Assembly (NCBI RefSeq): GCF_028389875.1
Contig: NC_084702.1
Span: forward strand, 66,809,582 to 66,873,581
DNA from: Rhea pennata
Taxonomy: Eukaryota; Chordata; Aves; Rheiformes; Rheidae
Reading direction: 5' to 3'
DNA length: 64,000 nt
Positions 12,411-27,343 of the stretch are shown here, in pieces (position 1 is the first letter of the stretch; every line of letters starts with the position of its first letter). A program made the position numbers and the translations under genes. A model generated the notes under the pieces. The model saw only the letters and a program-made list of their open reading frames with translations, ran no database searches and was not told the origin of the DNA.

Positions 12411-15400
12411 GTTAGATGAAACACTCAGATATCCAGCAATTACTGGGGAAAATGCACTTCCACTCAATTCAGCAGCTAAAGGAGTCAGTCAGTCTGTCTG
12501 CTTCCACATGTCTTTTCTTATTCTGCCTTGCTGTTATGCTTTTCCTTCCCCCAAAAGGCTAAATATTGCGGAATAATTTTTATCTTAACCCCATCTAATC
12601 CCCTCCAGGGACACAGACTGCTCTTGGAGCTGCTCAATGTTTTTAAGACATATAAATCAAGGCTTGGCTAGGCTGACTGGGGCTGGCATAAATTTGTGGA
12701 AAGTACTTACTGGAAGAACATTCCCCTTTTGCTTATCTTCTCTGTCACAGTTTCTTTCCTCTGAACAAGACTTGTCGGAGATCCCAGCCCAGAGCTGGTG
12801 TCTGTTACCCTAGACCACAGCTCGGTCCCCAGCTTCAGCGGGAAGAGTCGCTCTAGATTCAGGTTGGTTTTGCCAAGGTTAAATTCTGATCACAAAGCTT
12901 CAGTCTACACTTCTGCAGTTGTGCATCAGTTTTCACACTGAAAATCTGCTTCAGGATCTGAATGCAAACTTTAGCCTGTTTTTCATGTGATCCTGCCACA
13001 CAGCCCCTGGTTTCAACAAAATACCAACATTGGCATTCTGTGGGGATGCTATTACAGAAGTAGATTTCTCTCACTTTCTCCTTTCCCCCATGCCATGCCT
13101 TCTTATTTTCTTTTATTACTTTCCAGATTTGATCAATTCCAGTAACACCATCAAAACACCAAAGCTGAAGAAATTTCCATTAATTTCCTAAGCAGAGCCT
13201 GGATGAAGCCCTCACAGAAAGCAGCTCCCTCATCTGAAAACTGGTCAGACATTACATCGAGTTGGTACAATTTCACAGTCCTCAAAAAACAAAATTCTTC
13301 ATGTCACAGCATCACTCCGCAGTGACTTTAAAATGTTGCACTCTGTTGGCATGGCCTACTTTTTCTTGAAGAAGAAGGTGCCTAGATCTTGGGTCGTTAC
13401 TCCATCCACATCAGGGATGATGTCTATGTCCATTCCCCAGAGGTTAGCAACCTCAGAGCCAATTTAGCTAAGGCAGCACCTCTCCTTGGGATTTCTCAGG
13501 TTTAGTAACTACGAACCTCTTTGATAATGTGATTCACACTCTTTGATCACTTCTGCATGTATTTTATTGCTTTTGACTGAAATCCTCATGGTGCAGTTCA
13601 GTTTGACACCTGATTTATGCAACATTGTTAGTGGTCATTTGCCTGTGTAAGAAAGGATTAAAACCAAGTTAAGCCCTTTAATAGGCCCAGAATGTGTAAA
13701 GAATTCATATGGGATCTCTGAAGAATATTTTATCTCTCCAGACATATGTCTTGATCGTGCAGCTAGCTGTTTAAATAGCTCAGATGATAGCAAGTTTATG
13801 TAAGTACATCATCAGCTATAATAACTCCCAAGGTAAAAATATGCTATAATTTACTCACAAATAGAACATGCAAATAAATACGAGAGAGGCTGAATATAAG
13901 TAGCAGAGAATATGTGTATGTGTTGGGGGTCTGCCTTTAGTAAAGTCACTGACAGTAACTATATCTTATTAAAATCAATTAATATTGAGGAATACCTTCT
14001 CGCAAGAAGTATGACAGCAAGACAAAACTGTAGCTTTTGTACAAGCTCCATTCTTGTTCTTTTAGCATAAGTTTTCAGATACCTTAGTCCGAAGACCTTA
14101 TCTTCTTACGTTCAGAAACAGAATTGTGATTTTTTTTATTGTTCATGGCTCTGGCAGTGACAAAAGCAAAGAGACTGAACCTACACAGTGCAAAACAGAG
14201 AGAAGTCAGAGCTGGACTTGTGCCTCTCCTAGGACTGCAGTTCCACGGCTCCCGTGGCGCCTCACGCAGATGGCTGAGCTCTGCTTTAGAGTGGCTGCTC
14301 TTCAGCCTCCTCTGCAACAACAGGACTGTGAATAGTTGCTGCTTCTTTCATTTCACAGGGTAGTTTCAGTAACTTCTTTCTACTTAGTGCTTAGGCTTGG
14401 GACTGTTCAGCGGAATTTCTCACTTTGGTATGGTTTTGAAACATAAGTCTATCTATAGTTGCATGATAATCTATTTATACCATAGGATCTTTGCAGTTGG
14501 GGAGCATGCAGCACCTAGCACTGTCCCAGTCCATGACTACTTTCATGGGCACTTCTACAACATACATTTTGATGAGGGGCCTGCCTGAGGGAGCTCTCCA
14601 ATCACACACCCCCTGCCCCGAGCGCACAGAGGTGAGGGAGAAAGAGTGACTTACCAAGAAGATAGGGCTGATCTTTCCTTATTCTTAGAGCAAATGGCAA
14701 TAATTCCTGCTCTACTAACCCTTTTGCAGTAAAAAAAATAAATAAATAAAATAAAGCTTTATTGTAGCAACTTAACATTATTGCTACGCACTTCTACTGT
14801 CTGTTCAGAAATTACTCCTCTTTAGACTCAGAAAGGAAGTTTTTGGAGAGTAAGAGATGAGTAGTTTGAGAAAGACACAAAAGGTTAGCCATAAGCCAAG
14901 GCATTTCTTGTCTTGCCCTAAATGATAACTCTACTACAAAAATGATTAATGCAATACTTCACTTGCTGGGCTAATGATATCCTGCCCAGTCTGGAGACAG
15001 CATGAAATGCTATTGTCTGTATTTTCCTTCACACTAAGGTCAGCCAGAATATAGCTATATTAACGCAATTCCCAGTAGACTTACAGCCCTTTATAGGATT
15101 GATGCAAAGGTTACTCAATAGTTTACCAGGCTTTAATAGTCTCACAGCTTTATTGTCCACGTTCATTATCTATTACAGCCCTAAAGTCAGTCTGTGTGCT
15201 GTGACTGCTGCAAATGGAAAGGATCCAGTGACAACTGAATGGAGAACGAACAGTCTTGTCAGCATGGTTAGAAGTCATGAGATTGACTTGGAGAGTTGTT
15301 TGGATTTGTTTCTGTTTGCTAATGTCATCTAACTCTTTAAAAGTGGTTTTAATTGCCTGTGTTGCTTTTAATGTAATTGTCACATTTCAAGGACTAATAG

Positions 15401-18400
15401 CAATGCCTTGGGATGCGTCTTTATGAAATATGTCAAATACCATTAATGCTGTGCTAGCTGTAATACAAATGATTCTCTCTCAAGGGACCTCATGGTGGGA
15501 TATTTCCTTAGATACTGGAATACATATGCTGCAGAAAATATGTGAAACAAACAAGGGCTGTGAGAATTCTAGTTTGAATGAACTAGGTTGGAAAAGTTCA
15601 CGTTATTGTAATTCAAAGTGCAGAGGGATTTAGTAGTATATAATTAAGACATCAGATTTGTCTACAGCATAGGCATTTCATCCTAAACACACACAAAGGT
15701 TATCGCTAGACAAACAAATCATTATTATTCTTTAGAGTTGCATTCTGATTTTGTGATCACTTCACATGGTGAGCTGATCTGGCAGCTGGAGACTGCCCCA
15801 CGTGGTGAGTTACTTCTGTTCTTTTTCATCTCTTCACTTCCAGTATCTGCTGAGTGGTTCTTCTGCACATCTAGTGCTGACTTTGGCACACTTCAGTCCT
15901 CTCCGTGAACCAGTTAAATTTATTACAATGACAGAAGTAAATCCAGCAAAAAACCTGAGTAGTCTTCTGCTGTTTTAATGAGTTAGGTTCTCTAAGGTCT
16001 AGTGGACAACAGAGTGAGGGAGAGGGTGCTAATGTATAGCAGGGGGGCAGAGAGAGGGAAAAAAAAGAGGTGGGAAGTGTAAGAGAGAAGGGAGCATGGA
16101 GGCAGATTGTTTTGCCTGCAAAGCCAGCAAGCCACTACATCCACTCAATGCCAGGGACCCACAATCTCACACAAATTCTTCCAGCTGCTGCTGATCCTGG
16201 GCTAGTGATTATAGCCCACCTTCTCTGCTCACTGTTTCACTCTCCTGGGGATGCTGGTGGCATCCAAATTCACCACCCTATCTAGAGACCAGCCACCCAG
16301 ACAGAACTGATTTGGATGTTCATTGAAGCTGAATAGTTATTTTTCATTTCTACTTTTACTACTGCTTGCCTCCATGACAGAGCAGTCATCACATTTGCAT
16401 GCTGAAATCATTGCTAAGATTTAAACCATCTGCTTTTGGAGATGACTGTGACCAAAGTATGGATAGCAAATATTGGTGAGATTTTCAACAGCCTTTATCA
16501 CTGAAGGTTGGGAGCAGGCTTAGGTCCACTCTGAGTCTGTCTCAACTTGAAAATCCTCTGTAGAAATTCTTAGGGCTCAAAGCTTCAGCACGAGCTCTTC
16601 TGCGCACTCACTTACTAGCTGTGTGTACAAGCAGAGGTGTTGTCTCAATAACGTATCAACATATTCACACACACCCATGCAGGAATAGAGATGTGAGCCT
16701 TTATGTATACAAAATAAGGGTACTTCATGAACCAGATCCAGGCTGATTATTTAAACACTTTTAATAAGCTAACACAGGAAAAGTCACATGAAGCAGACTA
16801 ATGTGGAATGAGTATTGCATTTCTATTTAAGGCCTGTTTTCAGGCTACAACACAATACACAGTGCATAAAGGGTTGTATCACAGATTAAATCATATTGAG
16901 AATTGTGGAGTCTGTTCACAGCAATCAATCCTTAATGGAAGAAAATGTAAATTTTTCACACTTAACCAGTGTTTTAAGTTTTTGTCGATCTTTTCCTTTT
17001 ATTCTTTTATGTTGTTTACCTATAAATTAAATGCATACACTTTAACAAATTCATAAGCAGTTTTATATGAAATGATTGCTATACCAGGACCTAGAGTTGA
17101 TGAACCAGGCCTTTTTAGCCTGACGTCATGTCTGTCTGATTGTTCTTTGTACAGCAAATAGAACGTCAAGAATCAGCCATTAGCAACCTTGCCAACGCTT
17201 TTATATTTCTATTTTTTTCTGAGTCAGTGCTCTATGTGCATTAAATATTTTTGAACTATTATTGTAGCTAGTTAGAAAGCTAAAATGCTTCATGCAGCAA
17301 ATTTTGAACAAAAACATTTCCTCAAAATTCATCAGTTTCCCTCTGAAAGTTTCCAAGCATTTTGAATTTGAAACCTATAAAAAAATTTTTAGAAAGCAGA
17401 ACAAAGATTACTCTCTTATGAAGGAGAATTAGGAAAGAAAATGGAAGCCAAACTTGAAATAAACAGATCTTACCAGTTTTCCAAACTACACCATTTTTAG
17501 GACTATCTGAAGTTCATTAAAATTTTGTCAGCTTGCTCAAGAAGTCAGTTATTAACCCTAATTGCAACTGCAAAACTTCCTGGAATGAGTTTTCATAGCT
17601 ATTTTCTAGGGGGAACAAAGTTTAACAAGTACAGCAAGCTTTTGCAAATTTTAAGTGAAACAGTGGAGGAGCAGAGCTGTGCTCACACAAAAAGGACATA
17701 CATTTGATTTTTGCTCTCCCTGGTTCTGGGCTGCCGGCAGACCCAACGGCCGTCAGACTGCAGTAAAGGAAGAAGACCTACCACCGCCAGTGACGGGCTG
17801 AGAGAGCAGCAGAGACCCACCTGAGTGCCAGGGACATTTCTCTGTGCTCAGTACATTTGCTACATCTTCTACAAGTGTGTAACCCTTAAAAGCGGTATGG
17901 TGTCCTTTTGCTAGTCATCCAGGTTTCTGCCTGTACCCACAGCTCAGTTCAAAGGAACAGCACTGAAGCACAGGGACAATGTTTTCCCATGATTTATTTT
18001 GTAGGGGGATACATTTCTCCTTCTGTGTTGGTATCAATGATGTATTTTGTTTTATCCAGATATAAAAGTCTCAGAGAATGTTGCCTACCAAGCAATGCAA
18101 CTATTGGTATTTCCTGAAGGTGGCATTTGTTCTTAATTAGCCTGTAAACAATCCTGCTCTGTGCTCATTTGGTTGAAAGACCACCAGGAGAGGAATTCAA
18201 ATGATGATGTTTCTAACTTGGGCAAAGAACCTATAAAGCAGTTGACAACCAGGACAAAGTATTCAGCAAACAGCAATGTCAAGAGTTTTTCAAGCTGGCA
18301 AATGGCTTGGAGATTTTTATGAATGATTTAAAAAAGAGATAAATACTGATCAATCCAAGGAGAAAATGTAAAATGTAAGGCTTGTGATCATGTTAGCAAA

Positions 18401-19026
18401 TGGGCACTGAAGCCCACTATGTGGGCAGGAGAGGTAGACACCCCCACCTATTGCTTGAGGGTATACACTGTGCCTTCAGAGGCAGCGCAGGGATCTCTTG
18501 CTGCACGAAGAAGGCATCCGCTGCGAGCAGGGTTCCTCGGGAAGCTCTGCAGCCTGTTCTGGCTCCCATCACTTACAAACTTGGAAAATGGCTGAATATC
18601 TCGGCAGAAAAAGTCAGTTGCCAGTATTGTTTCTTTAAGGGTTACCACATTTGACTCTGATGTTGAAACATAGCCACACTAAGTAGGCTCAGATTTGGCA
18701 CAGTTTTGTGACCCTTTCACAGTGCAACACTCCCTCAGGCATTCCTCTCCTCTCAAGCAGCCACTTTTTAGGCTGCATTTCCACTTAGCATATGTTCAAA
18801 CACAACTGAAAAATAAGTTATTTAAACTGTAAATTTCCACATAGACATTACAGTAATAGCTGTTCCCCGTGGAACAGTTCTAACAAGTACTAACAAACGT
18901 GTTAAACCCTAAGTACAGGCATGCTCTCCATCAGCTCTGCTTCATCCAAAGTCAGCATTTCAGAGATAACAAGGTGCTAAGGCACAGATATTCGTCAAAC
19001 TAAAATGAACTGCTTAACCAGCTGTT

Positions 19027-19240
19027 TTGGAAAGTCTCATCCGACACCTGCCCGCCCACCTGCCGCCTGGCAGCAGTGGAGCAGCAGCATCTCCCTGTGC
19101 CCTGCCAGCCAGGCAGAGGAGAGACGTGGGGCCGCGGTCGCATCTCCTGCCCTCCGGAGCTGCGCTGGAGGGCCTGCCGTGTCGCGTGGCTGCTCTGAGC
19201 TGGCCCTTGCGGCCACGGGACTGCACACACCATGTTGTGA
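19027..19240. other. Isolated GC-rich patch of unknown nature
   Basis: About 215 bases, clearly richer in GC and CpG than the AT-rich flanks. Five overlapping frames of 73-117 codons cross it on both strands, as expected of GC-rich sequence with few stop codons, and none resembles a known protein. A GTAAG donor-like motif follows at its right edge on the plus strand. It could be a decayed exon, a small CpG promoter or an old insertion. The sequence alone does not decide. Confidence 0.35.
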
Positions 19241-20274
19241 GCAAGTAAGAAAAAGTTCAAAAAGCTCCACTTCTTCCCTGTGTCCTCTTTGTACACACTA
19301 AGAAGACTGGGCAATGTTTTGTCTTCTATTTTTATTAAAGTGAAGTAGTACAAAATAGACAGCGTACATTGATGTTAGGGGAATTTCCTGATGGAATCAG
19401 TATGCCTCAGTTCCAGTAAATGGAAAGTTAAAAAATGCCTGATACAGGAAAAATATCTTCCAGAATAAACAGAAGATAACATTTTTAACTGCAGACTGGA
19501 GTTGATCTGTGCTAGCAAAGCATTGTACTTAGGGCAAGTCCTGAGCTGGTGAAAATAATAAAATGCAGCGGTGATTTTGATGAAAGAAGGATAATTTACC
19601 TCACTTGGGGAACAGGCTTTATCTTCAGTACCTTTAGAACTTGAGTTGTTCGCTTCACTAAAAAAACCTTTTTCTCTTATAGTTTATGTCTCACATCTGA
19701 CTACTAAATAGAAACCCTACAGTTTCATACAGGGCAAAGAATGGTGTACAACTGACAGATGTAGTTCATGTATAGCCACGGTGTTTGACAACTTGAATCA
19801 GATTAAGTTTTTGTTTAGGAAAAAAAAAACAAACCAAACTTGTATCTACTTGTACACTAAATGTGTATCATCCATGTGCATGTCCCTCTACAGAAACATA
19901 CTCAGATGTAATTATGGTGACATTTGCTTTTCTTGTGTTCAATAATAAATCTTTTTGGTTTAATGTGCTTTAGAATAATGCTGAAAATGCAAGTCAGAGA
20001 TATAGATTACTCTAGAGAGGGAAGGATTTTTAAAACATGGGTCCTTCAGTGCAAGGCAAGTTTGTAAGGTAGAGGCCATAGCATTTATTTGGCCAACCAA
20101 CGTAATGGGAAAAATAGACAGCGTTTGAAGACAGAAATTTTGAAGACTTGATCTTTTTCTCCAAGTCTAAAAGTGATCAGATTCATTTGTCTGGGAACAC
20201 AAGAGCCAGGGAGATTAGAGGTAAAGTCATCTCCTTAGACTTAGAGATCACTTCTAAAATTACACTACTGTAGA

Positions 20275-20500
20275 AAAATGACTGGAAGGAACCTCAGACA
20301 ATCATCTAGCCTATCTGCCTGTCCCTCTACGAGATCACCTAAACCCAAACCAAAAGTTTCTGCAGTCTCTTTCTAAAAACTCCAGAACTATCTAAAGAAA
20401 AATTGTTAAGTCTAGTGCTTGCTAGTCCATACTAGTACAAAACTTTTCCTAATGACTGTTCTAAATATTTTTTGGTGCAATTTAAAGGGAATAGTTTGAA
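20275..20500 (-). mobile_element. Old CR1/L3-like LINE fragment
   Basis: Read on the plus strand it contains degenerate forms of the antisense CR1 3' end: 'GGAAGGAACCTCAGACAATC' followed by 'CATCTAG', and further on 'ACTTTTCCTAATG' and 'GTGCAATTTAAAGGG'. These correspond to the reverse complement of ancient amniote CR1/L3 3' regions. It is heavily diverged, so the boundaries are approximate and this copy is much older than the ones near 2215 and 29473. Confidence 0.5.
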
Positions 20501-21380
20501 GTTGGATCTTTTAACCCGGTTAATGTGATATAAACCACAACTCTGGACTGTGGTGGCTCAAATACTTTTTAGCTGGTGCAGATCTTAAGTGAAAATGTTG
20601 TTCTAGATGTGTGTGTGTGTTTGTGCGTGTGCATGCATGCATTCATGAATAACGTAACAGAGTTTTCAGACAAAAGGATCAACCAAAGCAAGAATACTAT
20701 AGGTTGTTTCTTATCAAAATAATACTAGCAAGACAAGAATATTTAACTGTTACACAATAGAAAACAGAAAAAAATCCCACTACTTTGTAAAGGAACTTGC
20801 ACCTTTCTCATATGCCCCCATTCTGGTGCTCAGACCAAATCATCACACAACGATTTCTGCGAGTTTGAGGAGAGCCAGGAAACTCCCTCTGAGATTTACC
20901 GGAAAGGTGAAACAATGCACCACATCTCTGTAATGTGTCTAAGCATTAGTTAAAAAAAAAAATCTAAAGAGGTTTTAAAATTCTGTACAAAGTTGTTACA
21001 CCATGTAACAAATTTGTGCCAGGTTTGTAGTTACCTCTGCCGTACAGTGGAGATAAACCTCCATGGTTTTATGCTGCCTCTATTTCTCTATTAAGATAGA
21101 ATAATCAAGAGAATTTAGTGACCTTTCTGGTAGGGGAAGACCTGTGATTCCCTCCTTACTCCCAGCTATCTCCAGCATAAAGGTCCCCTTACTGCAGATG
21201 GAGCTTTTGCATATGAAAAAATGCAGCTAAGCAAATAGGAGTTCTTGCCCTGCTGTGTTTATTTGTGGTGGTGTATAAGTAGTCCTGCTTCAGCCACGAT
21301 CTACAATCACTTTTACTCTCTGAGCACTTCTCAGCAGTCTGAACAAAACTATCTGGTCTCTTTGTCCAAAGATTAGTAAT

Positions 21381-21475
21381 AAAAAATATATATATTCCAT
21401 CTCCTAATATATATTTATGTAAATATGTATATTATATATTATATGTTATATATATATTTATATGTATATATACTT
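21381..21475. repeat. AT-rich TATA/ATAT simple repeat
   Basis: Nearly pure A/T stretch with repeated TATATA and TATATT blocks in the C7-RPL37 intergenic region. No coding or regulatory content is evident. Confidence 0.75.
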
Positions 21476-23046
21476 CTGTATGAGCACTGTTGTCATTACA
21501 GAGGGGATGTTACATGATTACCAGTAGGAGGTTATTCGTGCCACCATGAGTGAGTGGCTTTGAATATTTCTTTCTAATTCAGTATTGAGAACAAACACTT
21601 GGAGAACCTCTTATATACATTCTAATAATTGATTTGTATTATTAAACTCCGGCATTCATTTCAGTATGCTACATGTGAGGTCATTTTTTGTGCTGTTTTT
21701 TTCATGGAAAAGTAAGAGTCTGACTGCAGGGAAATAGCATGTAGTAGTGATAAAGGAGCTCTTCCCTTCCTACTGAGGAATGGTTACAGGAAGCAACTAC
21801 ATCAAGTGTATTTTATACACTTTGTATAAGCTTTGTTATACAAAAGCTTTTAGATCATTTTTGATCATTTACACTATATTTGAACAAGTAATTCGATGTC
21901 AAACAGTGACAGCTGTTTCATTTCTTCTACTCACTTTCATTTTAAACAAATAGAAAGTCTTTCATATTATATTCATTAGTTGCTTAGCAGGATGCAACAG
22001 CCTTTTCCATAAGCATTGCTGTTTGTGCCTATTTTCTGTTATTGTCATAGAGATTTAAGAACTGCATACAAATGATATTATTTTCAATTTATTGACCTAA
22101 TTTACTGTTCATGTTTAGAGAGCTTTTTCCAGAGTTGTTTTGGAAAAAGGTTTTCGTTAAACTATACTGTCATCTTGTGGTGAGCCAATGTTCCTGGTTC
22201 CAATTCACACATGAAAGTTTTCTCTTCAAAAACAAAGAATCTGAGTGCCATTAAAATTAATTTAAGATTTCAAAAGGGGCATGTCCTTGTGAGTGCTTTG
22301 TAACAGGTATTAAAGGTGGTTTATTCCCCACAAATTCCAAAGAGGTGTCCTTCTTGGAAGAAGAATCGCAGGAGGTTTCCTCACAATTCGCCAGCTGCGG
22401 CTGGCCCAAATAACAACTGTACTTTTATCCAACTTGATTAAGCCAGAAGCACAGGGATTAAGACACAGTCTGCGAGGTAAGTGCACAGCTTTATCAAGAG
22501 CTGTTAAACAAGGTTACATAAATCCATAATCGAGGTTAAATAAAGTGAGTTTATCATTGATTTCTGACTTTGCTTTAGAAGACGAAATAGTGAATTGGTG
22601 ATAAGGTAAATATAAATTTCTTCAAGTTCTCTGTATGCATTTATTTCCCCCCAATTAACTCTGTAAGAGAAATTTAAATGGTGCATCTAAACTACTTTTT
22701 AAAAATTTTTTTTTACGTTAATGATGTTCATTGCAATGCTTTGGGTTGCAGTTTGGCTGCTACCTGAGGCGCAGAGGGATGGGGAAGGCCATGGACAAGC
22801 AAAGAGAACAAGCGGGGACTTTTTTTTTTTTTTTTTTAATCGCAGTTCTGCTTTGCGAGTACGCGGTATTACAGCCCAGAAATTCTGCGAATTTTAGTGA
22901 CCAGCATAGCTTTCCCTGAACACGGCTGCGGCTCGACTCCGTAGCCTGGAGCAGAGCTTCATCCTCGACACGGGGAGCACGTCGAGGTCCCCGCCGAGCC
23001 GCAGCGGCGGACCACGCACGGCAAGGGCCCGCCGGCGCTCACCCGC

Positions 23047-23076
23047 GGCCGTTAGTGGCCGTTAGCGGCCGTTAGC
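23047..23076. repeat. Three tandem GGCCGTTAGY decamers
   Basis: Three head-to-tail copies of a 10-base unit, differing only at the last base of the first copy, sit about 175-205 bases upstream of the probable RPL37 start site, inside the CpG island. I do not recognise a known factor site in the unit. Confidence 0.8.
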
Positions 23077-23204
23077 GGCCGGGCGCGCCGGTCCCTGAGC
23101 GACCCCGCCCCCCGCGCGGGCGGCCCGCAGCGCACAGCGCCTCCCTGCCACGCCGGCACCCTCGGGCCCGGCCGCAGCGCCCGCCCGGAGCGCCTCGGCC
23201 GCGC

Positions 23205-23278
23205 ACCCGGAAGCGCGCGCCGGGATATAGCGGAAGTGGGGCGGGGCTCGGCCTCTTTGGTGCTGGCGGCCGGCGAAG

Positions 23279-23281
<3 letters not shown>
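23205..23281 (+). promoter_or_regulatory. RPL37: RPL37 core promoter with 5'-TOP-like start
   Basis: The stretch just before the RPL37 ATG holds two ETS/GABP-type motifs (CCGGAAG near 23208, CGGAAGTG at 23231-23238), a TATA-like 'GATATAG' near 23225, and a pyrimidine tract CCTCTTT at 23252-23258, about 27 bases downstream of the TATA-like element. A transcript starting in this tract would have the 5'-terminal oligopyrimidine used for growth-dependent translation of ribosomal protein mRNAs. The ATG lies about 25 bases further on, and exon 1 ends directly after it (ATG|GTGAGC). The exact start site is inferred. Confidence 0.65.
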
Positions 23282-25903
<2,622 letters not shown>

Positions 25904-25922
25904 AGACTCATCTGTTTGTTAA

Positions 25923-25928
25923 AATAAA
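25923..25928 (+). terminator. RPL37: RPL37 poly(A) signal
   Basis: AATAAA lies 20 bases after the stop codon, giving the very short 3'UTR expected of a ribosomal protein mRNA. Cleavage is likely about 15-25 bases downstream, near 25945. Confidence 0.85.
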
Positions 25929-27320
25929 TGGTCTTATCCAGAAAAACAAAATTTCAACTTTTATATATGTTTTACCTTGAAATGTGGGGGTTCTTGGAAC
26001 AAAAAATAGTTACATATACACACACACATTTCTTTATGGATTGAGATGATTCATTAAACATAATCCATTGACTTCTCTTTGACAGCATCTTCATCCTGAA
26101 AAAGGACTATAATCTGTGCTGAACTTAAAAGGCTTATATTTGTTCATTATCCAATAGCTAAAGTTAACTGACAACTTTTTTTTTGGTACTCCCTTATTGG
26201 TTCTATATTCAAAATCTTAATTACATAGCAGTAAGCTTCTGGCTGATACACATTAATTATTCATTTAGTGTGTTTGGTATTTTGAGATTTCAAACAGGGA
26301 GAACGGGCTTCTTATCTGCTTAGAGAAGTAATTGATTTGGAAGAGGAGTGTAATGTTGGCACTGTAGACTTGCCATACTTGCCTGTAAGATATAAATGGA
26401 ACTTCTGGTCTTAGCCATTGTTCAGTGTTCTGTGGCTGGCAGTTCTGAGAAGGCTGTCCAAAATACTGCTTGTTCAGCAGGCCATTGCTTTTTGGGCAAA
26501 AAAAAAAAAAAACCCACCCTTCTAAACCTGGAGGGGCTCTCTGCCAAACAGTAAGGGATTGGAGATCTGCTGTAGTTGAGACATCACTCCCAATAAATAC
26601 AGGTTTGGGTGTTTGAAGTGTAATCTTCCACTACAGAAAAACTATGTAAAACTAAGTTAACCAGGTGGTCCAGGAAGGTAAGGGTGCAGAGTTCAGGCAC
26701 ACAGATCAGAATTATAAGGATATGAAGAAGCAGGTAGTAGATGAAGCAGTTCAATTAAGGGGTATCTTTTGAACTGTGGATTATTTAATAAATTTGCACT
26801 TTATTTAGGGGTTTTACTGGGTCACTCAGCTAGTTTTTAAATTCTCAGCTTTTGAAAGTAGTCTTAAGATGCTATTATGAAGAGTTGGAAACATGGAGGA
26901 TGATAATCACCTGCAAGAATTTAGAGTTTTCAGATGAGAGAATCTGCCTTCTGATACAGATTTCAAGCTTTTCAGGTTGTTTTTATTGATGGCTTTACCA
27001 TGAGTTATCAGAAATAGTGTGCTGCTTTGTTGGTACTGAAGAGTCAGCAGTTAAAGAATGTATCAGCTTGTGCAAACTGAAGATGAAACTTTCAGCAAGG
27101 CTTGAGACTGGAATGCAGCTGGCTGCACTTCCTTATATTCTGTATGTTACATTCCACTCTTGAATAACTCAGTGTCTACTTAGGCTGCTTGTAAACAAAA
27201 ACAGAAATCTTGCCCTACTGGTCTTTGCACAGCATGTAATGATGTACTGCTTTCAGCTGCTCTTCCTGAAAGAATGAAAGAATTGCTGTTGAAACTTTTG
27301 ACACTCTCTTAAGATATAAT

Positions 27321-27343
27321 ATGTGCATGCAATGCATGCACAT
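27321..27343. repeat. Near-perfect short palindrome
   Basis: Two 11-base arms, ATGTGCATGCA and its exact reverse complement, are separated by a single base. The arms are alternating purine-pyrimidine. No gene or repeat boundary lies close by. Confidence 0.8.

Larger units (their letters stand above)
12411..22900. other. C7-RPL37 intergenic region, no gene recognised
   Basis: About 10.5 kb between the divergent starts of C7 and RPL37. Open frames are short (up to 117 codons), overlap each other on both strands and have no recognisable family. Contents: an old CR1 near 20275-20500, an AT microsatellite near 21381-21475, a GT-rich stretch near 20606-20640, and GC-rich patches near 17700-17830, 18430-18560 and 19027-19240. 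In mammals CARD6 lies in this position. I could find no CARD and no long exon that could correspond to it. Confidence 0.6.
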
